Source of the DNA: Egicoccus sp. AB-alg2
GTDB taxonomy: Bacteria > Actinomycetota > Nitriliruptoria > Nitriliruptorales > Nitriliruptoraceae
NCBI RefSeq assembly: GCF_041821065.1
Contig: NZ_JBGUAX010000006.1
Location: 186,001 to 250,000, forward strand
DNA length: 64,000 nt
Reading direction: 5' to 3'
Shown one piece after another: positions 28,563 to 36,969 of this stretch (position 1 is its first letter; each line of letters begins with the position of its first letter). Both the position numbers and the translations under genes were made by a program. The notes under the pieces were generated by a model. That model was not told the DNA's origin. It did no database searches and worked only from the letters and a program-made list of their open reading frames with translations.

Positions 28563-28866
28563 GGACTAGACCCGGTCGCACGGCCGGGGACGAACGTCCC
28601 ACTTCACCGCGCAGTTCCCGTCGGGCGCACTTCGCCCGAGGACGCGACGGTACTTCAGACAGGGGCTTGACTCCCCGACCGTTCTACCGGGGGATCGGCC
28701 ACTGTCCGCTCCCCCGTTTCGCTGCCCGGCCGTGTCCGAGGTCGGGCAGCGCGGCGTGCGGAGAGCCCGCGCGCAACCGCGTCCGAGAACAGCGAGAGGG
28801 TTGTCGGCCGCGGGGCATCGGCCTGTTCGGCGATGCCGTCCTCTGCTCCCGATCAAGGGGAACCAC
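28563..28866 (+). promoter_or_regulatory. Long structured leader of the SLH-domain gene
   Basis: This 300-bp non-coding stretch before the secreted SLH protein contains TTGACT (28667-28672) and two strong hairpins. One is GCTGCCCG (28721-28728) with CGGGCAGC (28743-28750). The other is GGCATCG (28814-28820) with CGATGCC (28831-28837), ending about 18 bases before the ribosome site AAGGGG. It is a candidate cis-acting RNA, since riboswitches often precede actinobacterial cell-wall hydrolase genes. I could not match it to a known class. Confidence 0.35.
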
Positions 28867-30036
28867 TTGCGACGCACGCCCATTCGCCAGCGGCTCGTCA
28901 TCGTCGGACTGATGGTCGGCCTGCTGGCCACCATCGCCGGACCCGCCTTCGCGACCCCGCAGGTCCGCGATTTCGGACCACAGATCGACGCGTACGCCCG
29001 CTACGAGGGCCAGACCCGCTGCCTGTCCACCGAGCAGCCCGGTGTCCGTGACTTCCGCGCACTCCTCCAGCGCACCTACGGCGCCAACGGTGGCGGCATC
29101 CTCCGCAACTGCTCGCAAGGCGGCAAGAGCGAGCACAAGGAGGGCCGCGCCTACGACTGGATGCTGAACGCCAACAACGCCAGCGACCGGCGCAAGGCCG
29201 ACGAGGTGCTCGGCTGGCTGCTCGCCACCGACGAGCACGGCAACCGCCACGCCATGGCCCGCCGGCTCGGCATCATGTACATCATCTGGAACCGCCAGGT
29301 CTGGAACGCCTACCGGCCCAACGAGGGCTGGCGTCCCTACACCGGCGCGAGCCCGCACACCGACCACATCCACTTCAGCTTCACCTGGGACGGTGCGCAG
29401 CGCAAGACGTCGTTCTGGACCGCTCCCGACGTCGGCCAGGCCCGCGTCGCGGCCGCTCCGGGGCCGTTCGCGGACATCCCGTCGAACTACCAGTTCGTCC
29501 GTCAGATCTCCTGGGCCGCGGACGTGAACCTCACCAAGGGCGTCGGCAACGGGACCCACTTCGCTCCGGTCCGCAACGTCACCCGCGGCCAGATGGCGAC
29601 GTTCCTGTGGCGCATGATGGGCGAGCCGGCGGTCAGCACGCCGCACGGCTTCACCGACATCCCCTCCGGTGCGCACTACGAGCCCGCGCTGCGCTGGGCC
29701 GTCGCGGCCGACGTGATCCCGGTGTCCAGCTCGCGTGAGTTCAACGGCGAGTCGGCGGTGTCGCGCCGCCACATGGCCCTGTGGATGCATCGCCTCGCGG
29801 GTAGCCCCAAGCCGACCCAGCAGCACAGCTTCTCCGACGTGCCGCGGGGCGACGCCTACGACCGCGCCATCTCCTTCCTGTCGGAGTACAACATCACCCA
29901 GGGCGTGACCTCGACCGAGTACCGCCCGAAGTCGTCGGTGACCCGCCAGCAGATGACCGTGTTCCTCTACCGGTTCACCGGTCGCGCCAACGCCTGGCGC
30001 GAGGCCGACGCCGTGCCGGCCATCAAGCGCTGGTAG
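28867..30036 (+). CDS. Secreted peptidase-M15-like protein with three SLH repeats
   Basis: 389 residues from TTG 28867 (AAGGGG seven bases upstream). A signal peptide (RQRLVIVGLMVGLLATIAGPAFA) is followed by a domain of about 170 residues. Its SEHKEGRAYDW and HTDHIHFSF motifs form the zinc His/Asp set of D-Ala-D-Ala carboxypeptidase (VanY/M15)-like folds. Three S-layer homology repeats follow (FADIPSNYQF, FTDIPSGAHYEP and FSDVPRGDAYD, each ending with an RGQMATFLWR-like helix). It probably acts on, or is anchored to, the cell wall. The long upstream leader suggests post-transcriptional control. Confidence 0.75.
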   Translation: MRRTPIRQRLVIVGLMVGLLATIAGPAFATPQVRDFGPQIDAYARYEGQTRCLSTEQPGVRDFRALLQRTYGANGGGILRNCSQGGKSEHKEGRAYDWMLNANNASDRRKADEVLGWLLATDEHGNRHAMARRLGIMYIIWNRQVWNAYRPNEGWRPYTGASPHTDHIHFSFTWDGAQRKTSFWTAPDVGQARVAAAPGPFADIPSNYQFVRQISWAADVNLTKGVGNGTHFAPVRNVTRGQMATFLWRMMGEPAVSTPHGFTDIPSGAHYEPALRWAVAADVIPVSSSREFNGESAVSRRHMALWMHRLAGSPKPTQQHSFSDVPRGDAYDRAISFLSEYNITQGVTSTEYRPKSSVTRQQMTVFLYRFTGRANAWREADAVPAIKRW

Positions 30037-30088
30037 ACCACCGCACCCCACCGTCACCGCGCCCGGCGCGGGTGGGCCACCTCGGCAC

Positions 30089-31462
30089 CTACGAGGTCGG
30101 CACGCCCCAGCCGGGCGCGTGGCGCGTCCAGGGGCGCAGCCGTTCGAGCTCGGCGGCCACCGCCAGCACCAGGTCCTCGCGGCCGGGCGCGGCCACGACC
30201 TGCACCGACAGCGGCCGGCCCCGGTGCTCCCACATCGGGACCGCCGCGACCGGCACGTCGGCGAGGTTGAAGGCCGGCGTGAGCGGGTAGGCCGCCACGG
30301 TCGCGGCGAGGTTGGCCGTCCAGCCCGCCCGGTGCCAGGCCCGTGCCGGCAACGGGTCGCGTGCGAGGGTCGGCAGCAGCAGCACGTCGTGCTGCTCGAA
30401 CAGGCCCGCCAGCCGGTCGCGGAAACGTTGCGCCTGCTCGGGCGCGGCCGGGTAGCGCGAGCCGAGCGCCCGCCCGACGGCCACGTGCGCCCGGGTGCGG
30501 GGCTGCAACCTCGACTCGTCCAGCCCGAGCAGCTCGACGTCACGGGCGACCCCCTGCGTCCAGCGGGCCACGACGGCCGGGACGGTGGCGGGCTCGTAGG
30601 GCGGATCCGCGCGCATGACGGCGTGGCCCGCGGCGCGCAGCAGCCGGCCCGCCTCCAGGGTGGGCTCGATCCAGTGGCGGGTGATGACCGTGCCCGGCGC
30701 AGGAGGCGCCCAGGACACCGCGACCTGCAGTGGTCGGGCGGCCTCGGTGACCTCGCGGTGGCGGTCGGTGCCGGCCATGACGTCGAGGAACAGCGCCGCG
30801 TCCGCGACCGTGGTGGCGAGCGGGCCGTAGCGGCTCATCCCGAACCAGTGGTGCTCACCGCCCTGGTGCTCCGGCAGCACGTCGGCACCGGGCTTGAGGC
30901 CGACCAGGCCGCAGGCGGCGGCCGGGATCCGCACCGAGCCGAGCCCGTCGGTCGCCACCGCCAGCGGCACGACCCCGGCGGCGACCGCCGCGGCCGACCC
31001 GCCGGAGGACCCACCCGCGGTGCGCGAGGGGTCCCACGGGCTCACGCTGACGCCGGCCGGGTCCTCGGAGGTGCCCCACGCCGACAGCTCCGGGCAGCGG
31101 GTCTTGCCGATCGGGATGGCGCCGGCCGCCCGCAGCCGTGCCACCACCTCGGCGTCCTGGCCGGCCGGTTCGCTGGAGGTCGCCTTGCTGCCGTGGCGGG
31201 TCGGCTCGCCGGCGAGGTCGGTGTTGTCCTTGACGGCGATCGGCACGCCGGCCAGCGGCAGGTCGGCCTTGTCGGCCCGGCCGTCGAGCGCTTCGGCCTC
31301 CTCGAGCGCGGCGCGCTGGCGCACGGACGCGAACGCGCCCAGCCGGTGCTCGACCTCGGCGAGGTGGTCGAGATGGGCGCGCACCAGTTCGACGGCGCTG
31401 ACCTTGCCGTCGCGGACGGCCGCCGCCAGATCGCGTGCGCTGGTCCCGATCCACTGCTGCAC
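30089..31462 (-). CDS. Amidase-signature family amidase
   Basis: 457 residues. The Ser-cisSer-Lys triad is visible. The Lys is in GVPIAVKDN near residue 78. The cis-Ser is in TAGGSSGGSAAAVAAG near 150, and the nucleophile Ser is in VATDGLGSVRIPAAACG near 174. The usual GTDGGGSIRIPA is altered, with Leu replacing a Gly of the oxyanion loop. Family members hydrolyse amides; GatA is a paralogue, but gatB and gatC are not here, so a general amidase is more likely. It is a single gene, convergent with the SLH gene. Confidence 0.85.
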   Translation of the reverse strand: MQQWIGTSARDLAAAVRDGKVSAVELVRAHLDHLAEVEHRLGAFASVRQRAALEEAEALDGRADKADLPLAGVPIAVKDNTDLAGEPTRHGSKATSSEPAGQDAEVVARLRAAGAIPIGKTRCPELSAWGTSEDPAGVSVSPWDPSRTAGGSSGGSAAAVAAGVVPLAVATDGLGSVRIPAAACGLVGLKPGADVLPEHQGGEHHWFGMSRYGPLATTVADAALFLDVMAGTDRHREVTEAARPLQVAVSWAPPAPGTVITRHWIEPTLEAGRLLRAAGHAVMRADPPYEPATVPAVVARWTQGVARDVELLGLDESRLQPRTRAHVAVGRALGSRYPAAPEQAQRFRDRLAGLFEQHDVLLLPTLARDPLPARAWHRAGWTANLAATVAAYPLTPAFNLADVPVAAVPMWEHRGRPLSVQVVAAPGREDLVLAVAAELERLRPWTRHAPGWGVPTS

Positions 31463-31748
31463 CGTCGCCTCGTCCCGGTCCGGAGCCGGCCATCGCCGCC
31501 GACTGCCTCGCCAGCCACCCTAAGTGCCGGTACGCGCGGCGCCGGAGCGGGCCCGGCTGCCCGAGCAGTGGCCGCCGCCGGGCGCGGGTGCCTGTCGGAC
31601 CGTCGGGCCGGGCGGGCCGGTGCGGGCCGGGCGGATATCCACGGCGAGCCCTGCGCCTGCGCCCGTGGCGCGGCGCGACGTGGTACCTGTACTGCCGCGG
31701 CCGCCTGCGGAGGCGGTGTCTCGCGGCCCCGACCCGAAGGGCGTCCCT

Positions 31749-32633
31749 GTGCCAGCCGACCGCCCGGAAGTCCATCTTCGCGTGCTCGTGCCCGACGACG
31801 CGGCATGGGTCGCCGACGTCGACCGTGCGACCGCCTCGCCGCTCGCGCGTGGCTACAACTGGGACGTGGAGAAGCTGGCCGCCGAACTCGACGAGGGCGT
31901 GTGGGCGTCCGACGAACGGTGGGGCTGGGCGATCGTGGTGGGCGGGACCCCGGGCGGGTTCACACTGGTCACCGGCCTGGACGGCGAGGACGCGCGGATG
32001 TCGATCCGCGTCTCGCCGCAGTTGCGGGGACGCGGCGTCGGCCGCGAGGTGCTGCGCCAACTGGCCGACCACCACTTCCAGGCCAACCCCGGCCTGCTCC
32101 GCCTGACCGGCCGCGCCCACGAGCACAACGTGCCGATGCAGCGCGCCTTCAACGCCGCCGGCTTCCGGATGGAGGCCCGCTACCGCGAGTCCTACCGTGC
32201 CACGGAGGACGGCCCGGCCGCCAACGAGTGGGGTTACGCGCTCACCCGCGGCGACTGGGACGCCGGGCGGCACCGCTTGGCGGGTCATGGCTACGACCTG
32301 CACGGGCTGTGGTTCGAGGTCGACCATGCCATCGAGGGACCGCCCGGGCACGGGCTGCAGTTCAAGTTCCTGCAGGAGGGCCGGCGCGCCATCGCCCGCT
32401 ACGACGCCCACCGCATCTCCGAGGGCGAGCTGGCCGGCATCGTCGTAGACGACGTCATCCGCTACCGGTTCGTGCACACCGAGGAGCGCCGCACCGGGGC
32501 GGTCGAGGTGATCGGTCGCGGGCGCGCCCGGCTGCAGCGTCGCGGCGACGGCCGCCTCGAGGTGGTCGACGAGTGGTCCGACGACACCGGCGCGCACGGC
32601 CGCCGCGTGCTGGTCGAGCGCCGCGACACCTGA
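31749..32633 (+). CDS. GNAT acetyltransferase with a C-terminal extension
   Basis: 294 residues from GTG 31749 (GAAGGGCG upstream); the open frame begins at 31524 but that part is Arg/Pro-rich. The N-terminal half is a GNAT fold, with acetyl-CoA loop SPQLRGRGVGREVL near residue 97 and MQRAFNAAGFRMEARYRES after it. The C-terminal 120 residues (GHGYDLHGLWFEVDHAIEG to RRVLVERRDT) form a beta-rich domain I cannot name, possibly a simple barrel. The substrate is unknown. Confidence 0.7.
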   Translation: MPADRPEVHLRVLVPDDAAWVADVDRATASPLARGYNWDVEKLAAELDEGVWASDERWGWAIVVGGTPGGFTLVTGLDGEDARMSIRVSPQLRGRGVGREVLRQLADHHFQANPGLLRLTGRAHEHNVPMQRAFNAAGFRMEARYRESYRATEDGPAANEWGYALTRGDWDAGRHRLAGHGYDLHGLWFEVDHAIEGPPGHGLQFKFLQEGRRAIARYDAHRISEGELAGIVVDDVIRYRFVHTEERRTGAVEVIGRGRARLQRRGDGRLEVVDEWSDDTGAHGRRVLVERRDT

Positions 32634-32636
32634 GCC

Positions 32637-33512
32637 TCAGCGGCGCCGGGCGAAACGGCTCACCTCCACCGCGATCGTGACCGGGGCCGTCTCGTCCAGG
32701 GCCGCCGCGCGTGCGCGGAGTTCCTCGCTCTCGACGTGATGTCCCGCCGGGCCCATGCCCGCCAGGGCGGCCGCGTCGGCGCGGTCGACGCGGACGGTGT
32801 CGCGGACCTCACGGGTGTCGAGGTGGTCGAGGTGCGGGTCGAGCTCGGCGTGCAACCGGTCGGCCTTGCCGGACTCGATCCGCAGCAGACCCAGCGGGCC
32901 GCGCAACTCGTGGAGGTGGTTCGGTGCCGGTGTGACGACCACCAACCGACCGCCGGGGACCAGCACGCGGGCGGTCTCCTCCGCGTTGCGGGGCGCGAAG
33001 ACGGTCAGCACCGCGGCAGCGACCGCGTCCAGCAGCGGCCACGGCTGCCAGACGTCGGCGACGACGGCGGTGGTGTGGTCCGGGTCGGCGCGACCGGCCC
33101 GCTTCGCCGCCGCGACCGAGACGTCCATGGCGATGGCCTGCTGCCGCGCCAGCGCGTGTCGGACGGCGACGAGGTGGTGTGCGGTCCCGGCGCCGACCTC
33201 GACGAGCGCCCCGGCGGGCAGGTCGGTGCAGGCGGTGACCAGGGCCCCGGTGACGACGTCGAGGTGCCCGGCACCCAGCACGCGCTGGCGGGCGTCGAGC
33301 ATCGCCGCGGTGTCGCCGGCCGACGCCTTGCGGCCGGCGAGCAGGTTGACGTAGCCCTGGCGGGCGACGTCGAACGCGTGGCCGGCCGCGCACCGCCACG
33401 TGCGGCCGTCACGGCGCAGCGGGGCGCCGCAGTGGGGGCATGCCAGCAGCGGCGCCGGCTCGCCTGCGTCGCTCCTGGCGGCGCGTCCCGCCGACGTGCC
33501 GGGATCACCCAT
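32637..33512 (-). CDS. RlmA-type 23S rRNA (guanine-N1)-methyltransferase
   Basis: 291 residues from ATG 33512, overlapping the stop of the SnoaL-like gene by 8 bp. The N-terminal zinc knuckle CPHCGAPLRRDGRTWRCAAGHAFDVARQGYVNLL (CxxC...C..H) and the SAM-binding Rossmann fold (LVEVGAGTAHHLVAV) are the RlmA pattern. Such enzymes methylate G745 or G748 of 23S rRNA, and in antibiotic producers they give macrolide resistance (TlrB/Cmy). Housekeeping modification is the default reading; a resistance role is possible. Confidence 0.82.
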   Translation of the reverse strand: MGDPGTSAGRAARSDAGEPAPLLACPHCGAPLRRDGRTWRCAAGHAFDVARQGYVNLLAGRKASAGDTAAMLDARQRVLGAGHLDVVTGALVTACTDLPAGALVEVGAGTAHHLVAVRHALARQQAIAMDVSVAAAKRAGRADPDHTTAVVADVWQPWPLLDAVAAAVLTVFAPRNAEETARVLVPGGRLVVVTPAPNHLHELRGPLGLLRIESGKADRLHAELDPHLDHLDTREVRDTVRVDRADAAALAGMGPAGHHVESEELRARAAALDETAPVTIAVEVSRFARRR

Positions 33513-33882
33513 CGGCGTCGCTGTGCCACCACTCGCGCAGGGCCGTGCAACGTCCGTGGTCGTCGATGCGGACCGCCAGCATCCCGTCGATGACCTGGCG
33601 GCCGCCGTCGACCTGCAACTCGGCACGGAAGTGCACGAACTGCTCGTCCGGTCCTGCCCCCAGCCAGGTGCAGGTGATCCGTCGTTCCTGCTGGCTGCTG
33701 GTGACGCGACGCCAGTAGTCCTCGACCGCAGCCCGCCCGGTCATCGGCGGCGTGAACGGCGTGACCTGGTAGGTGGCGTCGTCGGTGAACAGGGCGCCGG
33801 CGCCGGCGACGTCGGCGTCCTCCCAGGCGGTGCGGTAGGCCTCGACCCACTCGGCGACGACGGTCGTCGGCGTGTCGGACAT
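33505..33882 (-). CDS. SnoaL-like/NTF2-fold small protein
   Basis: 125 residues. The cone-shaped NTF2 fold is suggested by VEAYRTAWEDADVAGAGALFTDDATYQVTPFTPPMTGRAAVEDYWRRV, followed by strands ending TALREWWHSDADG. Members are isomerases, cyclases or simple ligand-binding proteins, usually acting on a small hydrophobic molecule. The stop overlaps the RlmA start, so the two are coupled. Confidence 0.72.
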   Translation of the reverse strand: MSDTPTTVVAEWVEAYRTAWEDADVAGAGALFTDDATYQVTPFTPPMTGRAAVEDYWRRVTSSQQERRITCTWLGAGPDEQFVHFRAELQVDGGRQVIDGMLAVRIDDHGRCTALREWWHSDADG

Positions 33883-33960
33883 CGGTGGCTCCTCAGGAGG
33901 CGTCGGCGGCCGTCGGCGCGGGGGCCGGCGAGCGCGGCGCCCCGGTGCCGTGAGCGTCCG

Positions 33961-34836
33961 TCAGGCCGGCGTCGTCGGCAACTTCTCCACGCCGATGTGC
34001 AGGGCCGACGACACGGCGTAGACGACGCCCTCCTCGTCGACCAGGGCACCGCGGGCGCGGACCTTGCGGCCGTCCACGTCGTCGAGGCGAGCGACCGTAC
34101 GCAGCGGCTCCATCACTGGCGCGTCCCGGAACGCACGTAGGTGGTAGTGGGCCAGCAGCGCGCCCTCCCAGCCGTTGGCCTCCACCTCGTGCCAGGCGGA
34201 CCACACGGTCGGACAGTCCAACACGGCGGACACCAGCAGCGGGTCGATGACGCCGCGCTCGTTGCCGAGCTCGTCGTCGCACACCCACGGGATGCTGATG
34301 CGTCCCTCACCGGCCCATGCCGGCAGGAGCTTCTGTGCGTGCGGGTGGCGCGGGTCGGCGCCGCACACGAAGCAGTGTGGGAACGGCGAGTCCGCCCGGC
34401 CCGGCGGGATCGGCACGGTCGCCAGCTCGACCAGGTCGTAGACCCGTGCGGCCGGGTCCTGGCCGGCCAGCTCGACCGTGGCGGCGACCAGCACCTGCTC
34501 GCCGTCGCGTGTCTCCACCTCGTAGCGGGCCGTGGTCGTCGTCGGGCGGACGGCCACCTGTAGCGTGCGGCCGAGCGGGGTCGGCGCGAACAGCCGCGCG
34601 TCCACGCTGGTCAGCGGGGCGTCGAAGCGGTCGACCGCCCGCGCGGCGTCGATGGCCACGCCGGCGGCGAACCCGCCCTGCAGGATCCCGTCCGGGCCGT
34701 CCAGGCCGTCGGGTACCTCGAGGTCGCGCACGAGCCAGCCGTCGACGACGGCGGTCTGCGCGCCGAGGCGGAGCCCGAGAGCGGCGGGGCCGACCGGGAC
34801 GGGCGCGTCGACGGGGGTCAGGCGTGATCCGTTCAT
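33961..34836 (-). CDS. Double-hotdog thioesterase-like protein
   Basis: 291 residues with two halves of similar length and strand pattern: GILQGGFAAGVAIDAARAVDR in the first and LDCPTVWSAWHEVEANGWEGALLAHYHLRAF in the second. A Cys-rich turn HCFVCGADPRHPHAQ lies between. This fits the two-hotdog arrangement of acyl-CoA thioesterase-like proteins. No catalytic Asp/Glu can be assigned with certainty. The gene is upstream of the SnoaL-like gene on the same strand, with a 78-bp gap. Confidence 0.5.
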   Translation of the reverse strand: MNGSRLTPVDAPVPVGPAALGLRLGAQTAVVDGWLVRDLEVPDGLDGPDGILQGGFAAGVAIDAARAVDRFDAPLTSVDARLFAPTPLGRTLQVAVRPTTTTARYEVETRDGEQVLVAATVELAGQDPAARVYDLVELATVPIPPGRADSPFPHCFVCGADPRHPHAQKLLPAWAGEGRISIPWVCDDELGNERGVIDPLLVSAVLDCPTVWSAWHEVEANGWEGALLAHYHLRAFRDAPVMEPLRTVARLDDVDGRKVRARGALVDEEGVVYAVSSALHIGVEKLPTTPA

Positions 34837-35000
34837 GGCCGCGACCCTAGCGCCGCGCCGGTGCCGATCCGCTGCCGCTCCGGTGCCGGACGACTCGCGC
34901 CGATCGCATCGGGTGTGCGCCCCGCGCCGCGCGGATGCTCGGACCCGGCGGCGCGAGGCCCTAGCGTCCTGGTGTCCCCCACCGACCGGTGCAGCCTCAC

Positions 35001-35477
35001 GTGCGTTGTCCCGAGTGCGGCCTCGACGACGACAAGGTCGTCGACTCCCGCCCCACCCCCGACGGCGCGGCGATCCGCCGCCGCCGCGAGTGTCGCGCCT
35101 GCGGCGTGCGCTTCACCACCTTCGAGCGCGTGGAGCTGCCGGAGCTGCTGGTGCGCAAGCGGTCCGGCGTCGTGACCCCGTTCTCGCGACAGAAGGTGCT
35201 CGACGGCATGGCGCGAGCCGCCAAGGGCCGTGTCCCGCAGGAGGACCTCGAGGTCGCGGCCGCCCGGGTCGAGCAGCAGCTGCGGGCCGCCGGCGGTCGC
35301 GAGGTCACCTCGGAGCAGGTGGGCCTGAAGGTGCTCGGGCAGCTCCACGAGCTCGACGACGTCGCCTACGTCCGCTTCGCGTCGGTCTACAAGGACTTCC
35401 AGGGCCCCGAGGACTTCGAGGAAGCGCTCCTCACCCTCCGCAAGGAGGCCCCGCCCAAGGCCCCCGACCCCGCCTGA
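35001..35477 (+). CDS. nrdR: NrdR, repressor of ribonucleotide reductase genes
   Basis: 158 residues from GTG 35001, giving the canonical MRCPEC start; GTG 34989 would add four residues. The zinc ribbon (C3, C6, C31, C34) with the RRRR stretch at 26-29 is the DNA-binding part. The ATP-cone (residues 49-139, LLVRKRSGVVTPFSRQKV to YVRFASVYKDF) senses ATP and dATP. It represses ribonucleotide reductase genes when dATP is high. The boxes upstream of nrdJ at 24782-24836 are its likely target. In many actinobacteria it lies beside nrdJ or lexA; here it is close to lexA. Confidence 0.95.
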   Translation: MRCPECGLDDDKVVDSRPTPDGAAIRRRRECRACGVRFTTFERVELPELLVRKRSGVVTPFSRQKVLDGMARAAKGRVPQEDLEVAAARVEQQLRAAGGREVTSEQVGLKVLGQLHELDDVAYVRFASVYKDFQGPEDFEEALLTLRKEAPPKAPDPA

Positions 35478-35481
35478 CGCA

Positions 35482-36258
35482 TCAGGGCAGTCCCACCGGG
35501 ACGTCCTCGTGGGGCAAGAGGGCGGCGTCCACGACCCGTCGGTCGCCCAGCGGTTCGGGAAGCGGCAGCGTGAGCGTGGTGTCGGGTGCCTGGAGGCAGT
35601 CGCCGAGCGTGCGCGGCGGGTGACGGGTCGCGACGAGCAGGCGCACCTCGTCGTCGGTCACGACCTGCTCCAGGACCTCGATCCGCCCGTCCGGCGGCTC
35701 GCCGTCCCCGCAGTTGTTGTCGCGCACGAGTAGCCGCAACTCCTCCGACGTCGCGTCCGGCTCCGCGGCCGGATCGATGGCGACGCTCGCCAGCCACAGG
35801 TCCGGCCGCAGCTGCACCCGCGGGTTGCAGGTCGTGTGGGAGACGACCTTCCAGTCGAGGGCTGCGGCCGGCTCCGCGCCGTCGATCGGTTCCACGACGA
35901 GCTGGGCGTGGGAGCGGGGCCAGGACTCGACCCGCTCCCGGGTGGTCAGGGCCCGCACGGCGGCGACGCGTGCCGGGCCGACCTCGAGCACGGACCAGCC
36001 GGTGGGATGCACGGCGTCCAGGACGACGTCATGGGCGGGATGGTCACGGACGCTGGCCAGGTCGGGTCCGGCTTCGAACTGCTCGGCCGTTCCTTCGACG
36101 CCGAGGCAGTCGTAGACCAGGGCGCCGTCGGTGCGGACCGCGTCGACGACACCGCCGTCGGCCAGGTCGGCCGGCACGCCCGGCCCGCCGCCGGCGCAGC
36201 CGACCGCCAGGCCCGCCATGACCGCTCCCAGCATCGGCAGCGCCACCCGCACGACCAC
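35482..36258 (-). CDS. Hypothetical lipoprotein
   Basis: 258 residues from GTG 36258. A hydrophobic segment ends in the lipobox LAVGC, so it is probably a membrane-anchored extracellular protein. The rest is Asp/Val/Pro-rich with two Cys pairs (TTCNPRV, DNNCGDGE) and no domain I recognise. It is convergent with nrdR (gap 4 bp) and lies 64 bp beyond the LysM gene. Confidence 0.65.
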   Translation of the reverse strand: MVVRVALPMLGAVMAGLAVGCAGGGPGVPADLADGGVVDAVRTDGALVYDCLGVEGTAEQFEAGPDLASVRDHPAHDVVLDAVHPTGWSVLEVGPARVAAVRALTTRERVESWPRSHAQLVVEPIDGAEPAAALDWKVVSHTTCNPRVQLRPDLWLASVAIDPAAEPDATSEELRLLVRDNNCGDGEPPDGRIEVLEQVVTDDEVRLLVATRHPPRTLGDCLQAPDTTLTLPLPEPLGDRRVVDAALLPHEDVPVGLP

Positions 36259-36322
36259 CCCTTCGTCGACGCCCGGCGCGGCAGGCTAGAGAGCGCGGTG
36301 GACGAGATGCGAGCCCGCGGGG

Positions 36323-36655
36323 TCAGCGGGCCGGGAGCAGGACGACGGTCCAGGCGTCGACCTCGGAGGAACCGAAGCCGTTGAGCTGGCGCAGCTCGTC
36401 GAGCTGCCGGCGGGCGTCGACCCCCTCGGGCGCCGTCGCGACGGCGACGTCCCACAGCGTCTCGCCCGGCTGGACCACCACGTGACCGGCGACCTTGTCG
36501 GCCAGCTCCGCCTCGGCGCCGACGCGCCCGATGGCGACCGTGAGCAGGAAGGCGACCAGCACGAGGCCGAGCACCGCGACGGCGCGGCGGCGCCACAGGA
36601 CCGCGGCCGAGGGGCGGCGGGTGGCAGTGGTGGCCGGCAGGGCGATGGTGCTCAT
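36323..36655 (-). CDS. LysM protein divergent from lexA; candidate SOS cell-division inhibitor
   Basis: 110 residues from ATG 36655. A basic N-terminus is followed by one membrane helix ([19 protein letters not shown]) and one LysM domain ([25 protein letters not shown]). This size and order (short tail, membrane helix, external LysM) match the SOS-induced division suppressors YneA of Bacillus, DivS of Corynebacterium and the LysM protein Rv2719c beside lexA in Mycobacterium. Four LexA boxes lie in the shared promoter region. The role as suppressor is inferred from layout. Confidence 0.75.
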   Translation of the reverse strand: MSTIALPATTATRRPSAAVLWRRRAVAVLGLVLVAFLLTVAIGRVGAEAELADKVAGHVVVQPGETLWDVAVATAPEGVDARRQLDELRQLNGFGSSEVDAWTVVLLPAR

Positions 36656-36781
36656 CGTGGGCTCCTCGGGTCGTAGGGCCGGGTCGGGGCCGGGGTCGTG
36701 CGTCGGGCGGTCGTCGGCGGCCGGTGCGTGCCGTTGGTGGGGAACGCTACGGGCGGGGTGTGACACCGACCCCGACGCGAT

Positions 36782-36795
36782 CGAACGCCTGTTCG
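36782..36795. promoter_or_regulatory. LexA (SOS) box 1
   Basis: CGAAC-GCCT-GTTCG is a perfect actinobacterial SOS palindrome. It is the box nearest the LysM gene, about 127 bp upstream of its start codon. Confidence 0.85.
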
Positions 36796-36808
36796 TCTGC
36801 GAGTGAAG

Positions 36809-36822
36809 CGAACGCACGTTCG
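36809..36822. promoter_or_regulatory. LexA (SOS) box 2
   Basis: CGAAC-GCAC-GTTCG is a perfect palindrome. Its centre is 27 bp from box 1. Confidence 0.85.
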
Positions 36823-36839
36823 GAGGTCAAGGGGAAACC

Positions 36840-36853
36840 CGAACGGATGTTCG
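36840..36853. promoter_or_regulatory. LexA (SOS) box 3
   Basis: CGAAC-GGAT-GTTCG is a perfect palindrome. Its centre is 31 bp from box 2, about three helical turns. Confidence 0.85.
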
Positions 36854-36889
36854 CATCCGACGCGTCCTCGTGTTACGGTCCCGTCCGTC

Positions 36890-36903
36890 CGAACGCCCGT
36901 TCG
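36890..36903. promoter_or_regulatory. LexA (SOS) box 4
   Basis: CGAAC-GCCC-GTTCG is a perfect palindrome. It is the box nearest lexA, about 67 bp before its GTG, so it is the most likely autoregulation site. Confidence 0.85.
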
Positions 36904-36969
36904 TACGCAAGGGGTCCGCCCCCCTGCCACGTCGCGGCGCACGGGCGCCGACGCCGCAAGGAGCCCAGG

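Noticed and set aside
28563-28866. c-di-AMP (ydaO) or c-di-GMP riboswitch
   Set aside because: Context is suggestive, but I could not find the conserved core sequences of either class; reported only as an unclassified structured leader.
30119-32680. 853-residue open frame across the amidase and GNAT genes
   Set aside because: Arg/Pro/Gly-rich; it covers two real genes, one on each strand.
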